Positions 45,801-51,944 of a stretch of DNA of 64,000 bases are shown piece after piece. The first letter of the stretch is position 1, and every line of letters starts with the position of its first letter. The position numbers and the translations under genes were made by a program. This DNA comes from Chitinophaga horti. Its GTDB lineage: Bacteria; Bacteroidota; Bacteroidia; Chitinophagales; Chitinophagaceae. The DNA lies in contig NZ_CP107006.1 of NCBI RefSeq assembly GCF_022867795.2, positions 5,642,001 through 5,706,000 on the forward strand. Direction: 5' to 3'. The notes under the pieces were generated by a model. That model ran no database searches. It was not told the origin of the DNA and saw only the letters and a list, made by a program, of their open reading frames with translations.

Positions 45801-46014
45801 ATGTGAGGCATAGGATGTTTTGCGGAAGAAAGTCCGTGTCCTGTAAAATCTTGCCGATCCTGGAAGCCAGGATTTGTGTTTTCCCCGTGCCGGGTCCGGC
45901 AATTACCATTACCGGTCCTTCGGTATGATCTACCGCATCCCGCTGCCGCTCGTTCAGACGGGCGTAAACTTCCGTAAATCGCTGTATATATTGCTGATTG
46001 TCGCGTGCTGTCAT
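42847..46014 (-). CDS. UvrD-family ATP-dependent helicase fused to a PD-(D/E)XK nuclease
   Basis: A 1055-residue protein; ATG at 46014 follows a TTG two codons up. Helicase motifs are Walker A AGPGTGKTQ (about 40), LLVDEYQDTSG, VVGDDDQSIYRFQGA, TAHGSKGLEFEYVFVAS and RLFYVALTRAEKYLYIS. The C-terminal nuclease has VNVVDYKTGDYQ (catalytic Asp/Lys) and Fe-S type cysteines: one in NYLNCPLSFFYQ and three in CGKEDCRWC, the iron staple known from AddB-type nucleases. Single-chain enzymes of this plan process DNA ends for recombination, consistent with recR two genes downstream. No AddB partner is in the window. Confidence 0.9.
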   Translation of the reverse strand: MTARDNQQYIQRFTEVYARLNERQRDAVDHTEGPVMVIAGPGTGKTQILASRIGKILQDTDFLPQNILCLTYTDAGTVAMRKRLTDFIGPDAYRVNIHTFHSFCNEVIQDNLSLFDKNTLDPISDLEKIQMLKKMIDSFSKDNPLKRYRGDVYFDMRNFSWLFSTMKREGWTSAFIKERIKVYLDSLPFRDEYICKRATKFFKKGEVRTDKIEVEQEKMLRLEAAVEQFDTFQEMMLKANRYDFDDMINWVIRVFEQHDALLSDYKERFQYLLVDEYQDTSGTQNRLIQLLIKDEEKPNVFVVGDDDQSIYRFQGANVENMELFASSFASDLHTVVLTQNYRSVQNVLDASMTLIENNKDSRLVNQLPGLSKQLIASNDKLAALDIPPEIHRYNTGRDEMAGITLEVEKLLKQGVSPGKIAIIYKENRYGEELTQYFRLKGIPFYSKRNTNLFEIPFARKILQLLRYLAAELETPNSGDDILFEIMHYDFYKIAPIEAALVSIRTNEKSYTDGKTSIRQYIQEWNKARNPTLFSTAPPDEILALGAMLEKWLSEAQNLTLQQLFSNIIAEGGILRYVMDSPEKIWLMKVLQAVFDFIKDETHRDQNMKIQKLMETIDLMEANGIAISLVQVSGNEKGVNLITAHGSKGLEFEYVFVASTNSHLWEKKRKNSTGFSFPDTVFTTQSTSTDEQELRRLFYVALTRAEKYLYISYPEFRQDGKPLEPSMFISEILEQHILPNHKIELKEEILFDFEVLQYGKESAPEIQKVDQLFIDALLANFAMNVTALNNYLNCPLSFFYQNLVRVPSGRSENTEFGSAVHYALEKLFQKMQANHNEFPSKDEFLRDFRSSMMRNRECFTRESFDRRMEYGTDILGDYYDKYLPSWNTIVSVERNLRNITVNGVPIKGKIDKLEFDGSEVNVVDYKTGDYQKAIKDYRKFERPNDREPNGGDYWRQAVFYKILLDNYKLKNWQVVSTEFDFIEPNKQKEYHKEKVYITPEDITTVTQQITEVWGKIQNKEFYTGCGKEDCRWCNFVKDNKLQVALHQLVGEEEEEV

Positions 46015-46133
46015 TCTCAATGTTGGTACTTAAAGTTAAGGCTAATGCCCCAGCCCGGAAAATGTACTTTCCCGGATCATCTGCAAAAATACGGGAAGCC
46101 CGTGACTTGCCGCGAAGATGTTCGTTACGGAGC

Positions 46134-47139
46134 TCAATCACTCTTTTTTTGTGATTTCTTTTTCGCCTGCTGGTCGATTATCACCAGTATTTTGGCGGTC
46201 TGAGATGTCGTGGGGGAAGCGTGCTGCTTGTCCGTCGCCCTTAGCATCTTAGCCGCTTTAGGCGGCGTGATGGATATCTTGGCGGATAGTATATCCACTG
46301 GGTTTTTCGCCTGTTTGGGGTACGCATGGGACATCTTCGAGGCCGGCTTCTCGCTGTCAGCAACAGCTGGGGCATTTGGAAGTTCAGGTGAGGGCTGAGA
46401 TGTCTTCGGGATATCACTTTCTGTCACAGCTAGCTTCTTAGCGGCTTCACGTTTCGTGAGTGATGTTTTCGGGATATCATTATCTGCCACAGTTGGCTTC
46501 TTAGTGGATTTACGTTGCGTCAGCGACGTTTTTGTAGCTGGCATTGCGCTTTCATTCACCGCTTGCTTCTTAGCACCCTTAGGCCTCGCCTCAGGTTTCT
46601 TCGGGGCTGGCATCTCATCTTCGGACGCTTCAAAATGTTTTTTGACATTGGTAAGCATATAATATTTATCCCTGCCGGTGCTATAAAAGGCCGCTGACGA
46701 GTAGATGTAATTCTGCATATGGAAAGTTTAGATGTTCGTGGGGCAGCGCATGTATAAAGTTCAGTTCCAACATCGCGTCCTCATAGGAGCTGATCTTGAC
46801 TTTCTGATTCTTTCTTTCCCAGAATTGGTAGATCCGGTCTACGCGACGGCTACGGAAATGCTCCAGGTCCTGGCGATGATTTGTTTTAATATTATGCTTG
46901 ATCCTTTGCGCGGTGTATTTCAGGAATACCTGGTATATATTTTTATCACCCCACTCTTCCTTTTTGCTCCATACAACGCTGATGGATGTAGGCATAATCA
47001 CAAAACCATAAAGCCGGATCCGACCGCTGTCCACGAGGAATTTGAGACTGTCTGTCACAATCTTTTTGTGTGCAGGTCTCGAAAAGACCGGCTGTTTGTT
47101 GTAGCAGGATGCCGTAAATGATTCGATTACATTTTCCAT
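46134..47139 (-). pseudogene. REP-associated tyrosine transposase-like protein, degenerate, with Lys-rich tail
   Basis: Two overlapping frames make one product. The 5' frame (46681-47139) is a Y1/IS200-like REP-associated transposase: YGFVIMPTSISVVW stands where the family has MPNHxH, so the metal-binding HUH motif is SIS; FLKYTAQRIKHNIK keeps the tyrosine helix; FWERKNQKVKI and LNFIHALPHEHLNF follow. The 3' frame (46134-46718) opens with NYIYSSAAFYSTGRDKYYMLT, the C-terminal motif of the same family. A 2-base AT loss near 46716-46720 (CATATG for CATATATG) would account for the break. After it comes a 150-residue Lys/Pro/Ala-rich tail with repeats of DIPKTSLTKREAAKK type. Confidence 0.72.
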
Positions 47140-47187
47140 GAATAATCGTTTTAAATGTTTGGATTGGGTTATTGCTAAGCAGGTATT

Positions 47188-47265
47188 GACCCACCAGTCG
47201 GCATCCCCATTTTGAGCCGCGCTGGCGGGTCGGGCTGCTGCTTCCGGTGACTAGCCCTTCACCGG
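47188..47265. repeat. REP-like palindromes upstream of the transposase-like gene
   Basis: A 44-bp hairpin: GACCCACCAGTCGGC (47188-47202) pairs with GCCGCGCTGGCGGGTC (47216-47231) with one bulge and wobble pairs. A second, 6-bp perfect hairpin CCGGTG/CACCGG follows at 47244-47265. Both lie just upstream of the transposase-like start, as REP palindromes do beside their transposase. Further copies cannot be sought here. Confidence 0.55.
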
Positions 47266-47585
47266 GTTGGCGCACAGCCGATATACCTGTAGATTCTATT
47301 GTTGATATTTTTGATGCGTCGAACGTCACAGGATCATTCTTTTAGAGGCACGACTATCCTATAACAGTTACCCCGCGTCTAATACAAAGCGATCCCTTGC
47401 CCAAGCTGGACGCCTGCCTGGACACTTTAGCGGAAAAAAGTTGCGATACCACAATGACGGTCCAGACGCTACAGGCATCCGCATTCCATTCACCGGGCAC
47501 TATACCCTAAATGAATGTCAGTCGTTTGAATAGCGAAATCAGGCATCCTCGCATACCACATTCTCCGCCTCAACCGCGAAAAGCG
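47266..47585. other. sparse region, no gene supported
   Basis: No frame with a credible start. A stretch at about 47347-47510 is open on the plus strand for some 55 codons (PITVTPRLIQSDPLPKL...) but has no start codon and no recognised relative, so it may be a gene remnant. Confidence 0.4.
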
Positions 47586-47828
47586 TTAACCGTTTTTGCC
47601 TCTTCGTGGCCGCGGTTTGATAGGCACGGGGGCATCATCGCCTACGGGCGCACAATCCTCTGGTGGGTCAAGTGGATTTTCCCAGGTATCCGCATAGTAT
47701 ATCTTCATGACGTGCTCAAGCAACTCACGAAGAGACATCGGTTGGCAGGGGTGGCGCCGGCTAATTCTAAAGGGGTACCTGTTGATGGCGTTTTTTAATT
47801 GCTCCAACGGATCTGCTGGATTACTCAT
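47586..47828 (-). CDS. small hypothetical protein
   Basis: An 80-residue frame from ATG 47828 with mixed composition (LEQLKNAINRYPFRIS, LRELLEHVMKIYYADTW) and a Pro/Arg-rich end (VPIKPRPRRGKNG). Hydrophobic residues are spaced as in a small helical protein, but there is no recognised family, no signal and no clear promoter. It lies in the sparse region after the degenerate transposase. A real gene is possible; chance is not excluded. Confidence 0.35.
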   Translation of the reverse strand: MSNPADPLEQLKNAINRYPFRISRRHPCQPMSLRELLEHVMKIYYADTWENPLDPPEDCAPVGDDAPVPIKPRPRRGKNG

Positions 47829-48024
47829 AGTATGGTTGATTTTTTATGTACTCTTCTTTTGGAGTTGGCCTCCCGGCTTACAGTACAAACATCCGTTATC
47901 ATGCAAGCATTGCATCACAACTTGTACTTGGCAGCGTACAAGGGTTAAGATTGGTTGTCACTCAAAATACCAAAACGTGGATTGTTTTGAGAATGGCAAA
48001 TTAATGAGAATGCATCAAAAATGC

Positions 48025-48045
48025 GCTGTTCATTTTGTTCATTTT
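48025..48045 (+). promoter_or_regulatory. tandem TGTTCATTTT repeats
   Basis: CTGTTCATTTTGTTCATTTTG holds two direct copies of TGTTCATTTT, or a close variant, with a 10-bp step. The same core recurs in the opposite orientation at 48487-48550. They flank the small membrane-protein gene and look like binding sites for one regulator. Confidence 0.45.
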
Positions 48046-48186
48046 GGGAAGGTGGTGTTAACACCGCCTAGTTTGCTGTAGCTCAATGTGGTTAGGTGAA
48101 GAAGGGCGTGAATATGCCTGAACGAACGGGTTGCCCGATCGTCGTATATCCTTATCAGGTAAGGAAAAGCCCCAAGCGAATTTTTT

Positions 48187-48378
48187 TTACTGCTCGTTAT
48201 GTTCTTTTTTTCGCTCCTCTAATAGCCGAAATAATTTTTCGTTGATCTTGTCCAGGTAAAAGATCATATCGTTAACGCGCATCGCCCATCTAAGCAGCAG
48301 CAGTTGCAGGATTATTGTAATGATAATCAATGCTAAAATCCAGATCAGGGAGCCTGATTCATATAAGAAAGCATGCAT
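48187..48378 (-). CDS. small membrane protein with coiled-coil tail
   Basis: A 63-residue protein: one strong hydrophobic helix (IWILALIIITIILQLLLL, about residues 12-29) followed by a charged helix (IFYLDKINEKLFRLLEERKK). The topology suggests a single-pass anchor with a cytoplasmic coiled coil. No family recognised. It lies between two clusters of TGTTCATT-type repeats and is divergent from the glycine-rich peptide gene, so shared control is possible. Confidence 0.55.
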   Translation of the reverse strand: MHAFLYESGSLIWILALIIITIILQLLLLRWAMRVNDMIFYLDKINEKLFRLLEERKKEHNEQ

Positions 48379-48486
48379 GGTAATTGGGGTTTATTACCTG
48401 AAATTACTAATAATACCGGCAATGCGAAAGGGTTGTAAGTATACATATTCAGGGATATAAAATGTTAATTAATTACTAATGACGGG

Positions 48487-48550
48487 GCTGTTCACAAAAT
48501 GAACAGCTTTGGCAAAACGCTGCTCAGAATGAACAGGAATGAACAGCCCG
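48487..48550. promoter_or_regulatory. TGAACAG iterons upstream of the glycine-rich peptide gene
   Basis: GCTGTTCA (48487-48494) and TGAACAGC (48500-48507) form a perfect 8-bp dyad. Two more direct copies, TGAACAG at 48530 and 48540, repeat with a 10-bp step as GAATGAACAG GAATGAACAG. The outermost arms also pair (GGGCTGTTCA with TGAACAGCCC). The core matches the repeats at 48025. Likely operator; regulator unknown. Confidence 0.55.
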
Positions 48551-48629
48551 TTTATGGAGATGAGTCGTAAGTTTACATTCGCTATAGAATAGTAGCCAAC
48601 CTTTTCTTATTGAAAAACCCTGTGGTCGC

Positions 48630-48642
48630 CCGGTAATACCGG
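48630..48642. repeat. 13-bp palindrome in the leader region of the glycine-rich peptide gene
   Basis: CCGGTAATACCGG, perfect around a central A, in the 210 bp between the iterons and the ATG at 48764. May be an operator half or an RNA hairpin; nothing more is visible in this stretch. Confidence 0.35.
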
Positions 48643-48763
48643 TAGCCCCGATACTTCCCGCAGCAAATGAATGGTGTTTGTTCGGTACCTCCCGATGGGT
48701 AGGGTAAGCATATGGGAAGTAGACATGTATCAACTAGCTTTTTAACCAAAAATCCTATATACA

Positions 48764-49057
48764 ATGGAAAACTTGCAAGTTCAAAACTACGGTTGCCAGG
48801 AGTTGGATGCAACTATCGCTCAGGAAACAAATGGTGGCTTTCTGACAATTGGTCTGTTCAACAACAATGGTGTTGTTTCTACCGGCATTAGCCTCGACAC
48901 TAAGTCACTTGTTAACGGTTTGGGTAACCTCGGCGGTGGCCTCGGTGGCATCGGCGGCGGTACCGGCGGTGCAAACAACCTGCTGGGTTCTGTATCTAGC
49001 CTGCTGAATAGCTTGTTAGGTGGCATCAACCTCGGCGGCGGTGGCCTCCTGGGCTAA
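48764..49057 (+). CDS. glycine-rich peptide with double-glycine-type leader
   Basis: A 97-residue protein. Residues 1-25 look like the leader of a secreted peptide: acidic/polar with QELDATIAQETNGG, Leu at -12 and Gly24-Gly25 before the predicted cut, as in substrates of C39-peptidase ABC exporters. The rest (from FLTIGLFNN) is small-residue rich, about a third Gly, with Leu/Ile spacing such as LGGGLGGIGGGTGG and SLLNSLLGG, no Cys and one Asp and one Lys. A bacteriocin-like or self-assembling secreted peptide is plausible; a structural protein is the alternative. No transporter or modification enzyme is nearby. It has its own iterons and terminator. Confidence 0.6.
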   Translation: MENLQVQNYGCQELDATIAQETNGGFLTIGLFNNNGVVSTGISLDTKSLVNGLGNLGGGLGGIGGGTGGANNLLGSVSSLLNSLLGGINLGGGGLLG

Positions 49058-49086
49058 TTAGTTTCTAACCTCGCAACGAGACGACA

Positions 49087-49119
49087 TGGGGCTGACCACT
49101 GGTCAGCCCCAATTTTTTT
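49087..49119 (+). terminator. intrinsic terminator of the glycine-rich peptide gene
   Basis: Perfect 11-bp stem (49087-49097 with 49101-49111), loop ACT, then a T-run of seven. It resembles the terminator at 53074 in sequence (GGGCTGACC arm). Confidence 0.9.
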
Positions 49120-49183
49120 ACCCCCAAGGATGCTCGTTACCTGTGTCCCCCTTACACACTTCACTAATTTCCGCATCTTCTGT

Positions 49184-49191
49184 TATTTTTG
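49184..49191 (+). promoter_or_regulatory. -7 promoter element of xth
   Basis: TATTTTTG, 15 bp upstream of the ATG at 49207; -33 element not clear. Confidence 0.4.
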
Positions 49192-49206
49192 CTCCAAATC
49201 AATATC

Positions 49207-49971
49207 ATGAGAGTTGCCACCTATAATGTAAATGGCCTCAGGTCTGCCATGAACAAAGGCTTTGCTGAATGGCTAAGTACGGCCCCGCTGGATGTAATCT
49301 GTCTCCAGGAGGTGAAAGCACATCGCGAAAATGTAGACTTCAAACAGTTCGAGGCGCTCGGTTTCCACGACTACTGGTTCCCTGCCCAAAAGAAAGGATA
49401 TAGTGGTGTGGCCGTGTTCACGCGCATTAAGCCAGATAATGTTCAATACGGCAATGGTAATCCTCAAAGTGATGCAGAAGGGCGCGTAATAAGGCTCGAT
49501 TTCGGTGACATTACACTCATCAACGCATACTTTCCGTCCGGCACCACGGGCGATGAACGCCAAACTTATAAGTACCAATGGCTCGATGAGTTTTTTAGTT
49601 ACTTGTCAGACCTGCGCCAATCCCGACCAAACCTGGTTGTTTGCGGGGACTATAATATCGCCCATAAACCGATCGATATTCACAACCCGGTAAGTAATAA
49701 AGACTCTTCAGGTTTCCTGCCGGAAGAGCGCGCCTGGATGGATAAGTTGCTGGCAAATGGTTTTATTGATACATACCGCATATATCACCCGGAGCCGCAT
49801 CAATATAGCTGGTGGAGCTTTAGGGCAAATGCGAGAAACAATAACAAGGGCTGGCGTATCGATTATATCACGGTGACCGAGCCGCTTCAAAACCGCCTTG
49901 CGGATGCGAATATATGGCAGGACGTGAAGCACTCTGACCATTGCCCGGTTTACTTACAGCTTAAAGACTAA
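49207..49971 (+). CDS. xth: exodeoxyribonuclease III
   Basis: A 254-residue AP endonuclease / 3' exonuclease of the EEP fold, starting at ATG 49207 (MRVATYNVNGLRSAMNKGF); the frame begins six codons earlier without a better start. Catalytic blocks are VICLQEVKA (Glu), INAYFPSG, VVCGDYNIAHKPID (Asp, Asn), WSFRANARNNNKGWRIDYI and SDHCPVYLQL (Asp-His). It repairs abasic sites and oxidised 3' ends. The DUF4286 gene follows 6 bp later, so the two are probably co-transcribed. Confidence 0.94.
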   Translation: MRVATYNVNGLRSAMNKGFAEWLSTAPLDVICLQEVKAHRENVDFKQFEALGFHDYWFPAQKKGYSGVAVFTRIKPDNVQYGNGNPQSDAEGRVIRLDFGDITLINAYFPSGTTGDERQTYKYQWLDEFFSYLSDLRQSRPNLVVCGDYNIAHKPIDIHNPVSNKDSSGFLPEERAWMDKLLANGFIDTYRIYHPEPHQYSWWSFRANARNNNKGWRIDYITVTEPLQNRLADANIWQDVKHSDHCPVYLQLKD

Positions 49972-49977
49972 TAACGC

Positions 49978-50280
49978 ATGATTGTATATAATGTAACTAC
50001 GAAAGTGAGTAATGCTATCAAGGACCGCTGGTTAGACTGGATGAAGGCAGAACATATTCCTGAGATCATGGACACAGGGCTTTTTCACGATTACCGCATC
50101 TGTCGCCTGCTTGAACAAGACGACTCAGACGGCCCTACCTATACCATCCAGTATTCGACTGATACGTTGGAGAATTATCAAACCTACATCAATGAGCATG
50201 CTCCCCGCATCCGGCAACGATCTTATGCGATGTTTGGCGATCATTTTGTGGCCTTCAGAACCGTTATGCAGGTCGTATAA
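49978..50280 (+). CDS. DUF4286 family protein
   Basis: A 100-residue protein with MIVYNVTTKVSNAIKDRWLDWM at the start and HIPEIMDTGLFHDYRICRLL in the middle, matching DUF4286, a small Bacteroidota family with a dimeric alpha-beta barrel-like fold. Function unknown. It is just downstream of xth. Confidence 0.82.
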   Translation: MIVYNVTTKVSNAIKDRWLDWMKAEHIPEIMDTGLFHDYRICRLLEQDDSDGPTYTIQYSTDTLENYQTYINEHAPRIRQRSYAMFGDHFVAFRTVMQVV

Positions 50281-50525
50281 CGGTTACAATAATGTTAAAC
50301 TTATCCACAGGAAATTCACTATTTTCAAGGGGTTCAGGGGGTAATACAATACATGGTTAACTGGTGCCGTATGCAGCTATATGTACTAAAACCCTTTGTG
50401 GTACAGCGTTTTGAGTAAAGTATATGGTGTAACAGACAGCGGTTTGAAATGTACCGATCAGCTGTAACCGTTACCAGCAGGGTTTTTCAGCCGATAAAAA
50501 ATCAGTTCTGAAATTTTTGAAAAAT

Positions 50526-50556
50526 TTGGTAATCTGATAAAACGCGCTATATTTGC
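50526..50556 (+). promoter_or_regulatory. promoter of the HU gene
   Basis: TTTG (50526-50529), a 19-bp spacer and TATATTTG (50549-50556) match the Bacteroidota TTTG-N19-TAnnTTTG promoter exactly. Transcription would start about 35 bp before the ATG at 50598. Confidence 0.75.
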
Positions 50557-50597
50557 TCACATCAAACATTTTCTCACTAGTTAAATCTTAACTAACT

Positions 50598-50867
50598 ATG
50601 AACAAAGCCGAATTAGTAGACAAACTTGCCAAAGATGCTGGCATCACCAAAACCCAAGCTAACGAAGCCCTGGATTCTTTCACTAAAGCTGTTGCTGATA
50701 CCCTGAAAAAAGGTGGTAAAGTAACGTTAGTTGGTTTCGGTACTTTCTCAGTTTCTAAACGTGCTGCACGTAACGGTAGAAACCCACAGACTGGTCAGAT
50801 CATCAAGATTAAAGCTAAAAAAGTGGCTAAATTCAAAGCTGGTAAAGCTCTGTCTGACAAACTCTAG
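50598..50867 (+). CDS. hup: HU family DNA-binding protein
   Basis: An 89-residue HU homologue: MNKAELVDKLAKDAGITKTQANEAL at the start, the GKVTLVGFGTFSVSKRAARNGRNPQTG arm with the intercalating proline in NPQTG, and a Lys-rich end. It bends and compacts DNA as a dimer. The promoter is nearly perfect, and codon choice looks like a highly expressed gene. A hairpin terminator follows, then thx. Confidence 0.95.
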   Translation: MNKAELVDKLAKDAGITKTQANEALDSFTKAVADTLKKGGKVTLVGFGTFSVSKRAARNGRNPQTGQIIKIKAKKVAKFKAGKALSDKL

Positions 50868-50891
50868 TAGTTGGCAACCCAACTTATTCGG

Positions 50892-50930
50892 GCAAGGAAC
50901 ATTTTTTGTTTCTTGCTTTTTTTATTTTTG
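50892..50930 (+). terminator. intrinsic terminator of the HU gene
   Basis: GCAAGGAAC (50892-50900) pairs with GTTTCTTGC (50908-50916) with one G-U pair, then TTTTTTTATTTTT. The TATTTTTG at 50923-50930 could also act as the -7 element of the thx promoter. Confidence 0.7.
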
Positions 50931-51004
50931 CAATGTAAACCGGGTTTTGTGCACAACAAGGCCTGTATCAAATACAATTAACAACACAATTTAAAAATTC
51001 AATC

Positions 51005-51127
51005 ATGGGTAGAGGTGATATCAAAACCAAGAAAGGTAAGATCTCAAACGGCTCTTTCGGTAAAGCAAGACCAGCTAAGCCTAAAAAGGCTGCTGCTGCT
51101 AAAGCTGCTGCAAAGAAAGCTGAGTAG
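51005..51127 (+). CDS. 30S ribosomal protein THX
   Basis: A 40-residue basic protein (start MGRGDIKTKKGKISNGSFGK) that matches the THX family, a small ribosomal protein of the 30S head known from Thermus and Bacteroidota. After the conserved block the tail is Ala/Lys-rich (AKPKKAAAAKAAAKKAE) and longer than in Thermus. It is too short to be picked up by usual length limits. A strong terminator follows. Confidence 0.88.
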   Translation: MGRGDIKTKKGKISNGSFGKARPAKPKKAAAAKAAAKKAE

Positions 51128-51134
51128 TTATTAA

Positions 51135-51175
51135 AAAGGCGGAAGATGATCTCTCAACTTCCGCCTTTATTTTTA
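51135..51175 (+). terminator. intrinsic terminator of thx
   Basis: Stem AAAGGCGGAAG (51135-51145) with CTTCCGCCTTT (51158-51168), 11 bp perfect, then ATTTTTA. Confidence 0.85.
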
Positions 51176-51184
51176 TGTGTCAGA

Positions 51185-51829
51185 TCACGGTGCCAGCCGC
51201 TCGATCTTCCAGTTGTCTTGTTGCCACGAATACCTGATCCGGTCGTGCAAACGGCTGCTCCGTCCCTGCCAGAACTCCACCATGTCTGGCTTCACCAGGT
51301 AGCCTCCCCAATAGGAAGGCCGTTCCGGCGTAACTCCCCCATACTTCTGCTCCACTTGCTTTACTTTATGTTCAAGATATTCCCGGTCGGGAATAACCTG
51401 GCTTTGCGGCGATGCAATAGCACCAATACGGCTTCCAGCTGGTCGTGAAAGATAATAAGCGTCACTCACCGGCTCGGGCGCCTTTATAACGGTACCCTCT
51501 ATACGAACCTGGCGCTCCAGTTCCTGCCAGAAGAAGAGTAGTGAAACCTGCGGATTTGCCGCTAACTCAAGTCCCTTGCGGCTTTGGTAATTGGTGAAGA
51601 AAAGGAAACCTTCAGCATCAAAGCTTTTGAGCAGCACGATCCTCGCCGATGGCCGCCCGTCCGGCGTACTTGTAGCCAGGGTCATTGCATTAGGCTCCGG
51701 CAATTCACTACTGATAGCTTCCTGCCACCACTTCTCAAACTGCTGTAACGGTAAGCCAGCCACGTCGCTTTCGCTGAGAGATGCCTTGCGATAATCCTGG
51801 CGCAGATCGGCCACTTTTTGGTTTAACAT
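51185..51829 (-). CDS. pdxH: pyridoxamine 5'-phosphate oxidase
   Basis: PdxH oxidises pyridoxamine- or pyridoxine-5'-phosphate to pyridoxal phosphate with FMN. The 214-residue protein has AMTLATSTPDGRPSARIVLLKSFD (FMN site), FFTNYQSRKGLELAANP, RVEG-like RIEGTVIK, SRPAGSRIGAIASPQSQVI and the C-terminal signature FWQGRSSRLHDRIRY. A minus-strand TACCTTTG is 23 bp upstream of the ATG. Convergent with thx. Confidence 0.95.
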   Translation of the reverse strand: MLNQKVADLRQDYRKASLSESDVAGLPLQQFEKWWQEAISSELPEPNAMTLATSTPDGRPSARIVLLKSFDAEGFLFFTNYQSRKGLELAANPQVSLLFFWQELERQVRIEGTVIKAPEPVSDAYYLSRPAGSRIGAIASPQSQVIPDREYLEHKVKQVEQKYGGVTPERPSYWGGYLVKPDMVEFWQGRSSRLHDRIRYSWQQDNWKIERLAP

Positions 51830-51851
51830 TTGTATTGGTCTTTTGCTTTAT

Positions 51852-51859
51852 CAAAGGTA
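51852..51859 (-). promoter_or_regulatory. -7 promoter element of pdxH
   Basis: Minus-strand TACCTTTG, 22 bp upstream of the pdxH ATG at 51829. Confidence 0.4.
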
Positions 51860-51912
51860 GGATTTGTACCCGCGCCATAAAGATGATTTTTAGCAGTCTG
51901 ACGACTGAACTT

Positions 51913-51920
51913 TATATTTG
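51913..51920 (+). promoter_or_regulatory. -7 promoter element of the DUF3298 gene
   Basis: TATATTTG, 24 bp upstream of the ATG at 51945; a TTTTA about 20 bp further up is a weak -33 candidate. Confidence 0.45.
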
Positions 51921-51944
51921 TAATGATCAACATGACATGAAACC

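Noticed and set aside
46681..46720. Programmed ribosomal frameshift in the transposase-like gene
   Set aside because: No slippery heptamer or downstream structure was found; a 2-base loss in an AT repeat is simpler. Left open only because the tail frame is intact.
47511..47798. Plus-strand 95-codon frame in the sparse region
   Set aside because: Opposite a slightly better minus-strand frame (47586-47828); neither has strong support and the plus frame has less regular composition.
48524..48812. Minus-strand frames of 69 and 76 codons upstream of the glycine-rich peptide gene
   Set aside because: They cover the iterons and leader, overlap the peptide gene and have no family resemblance.
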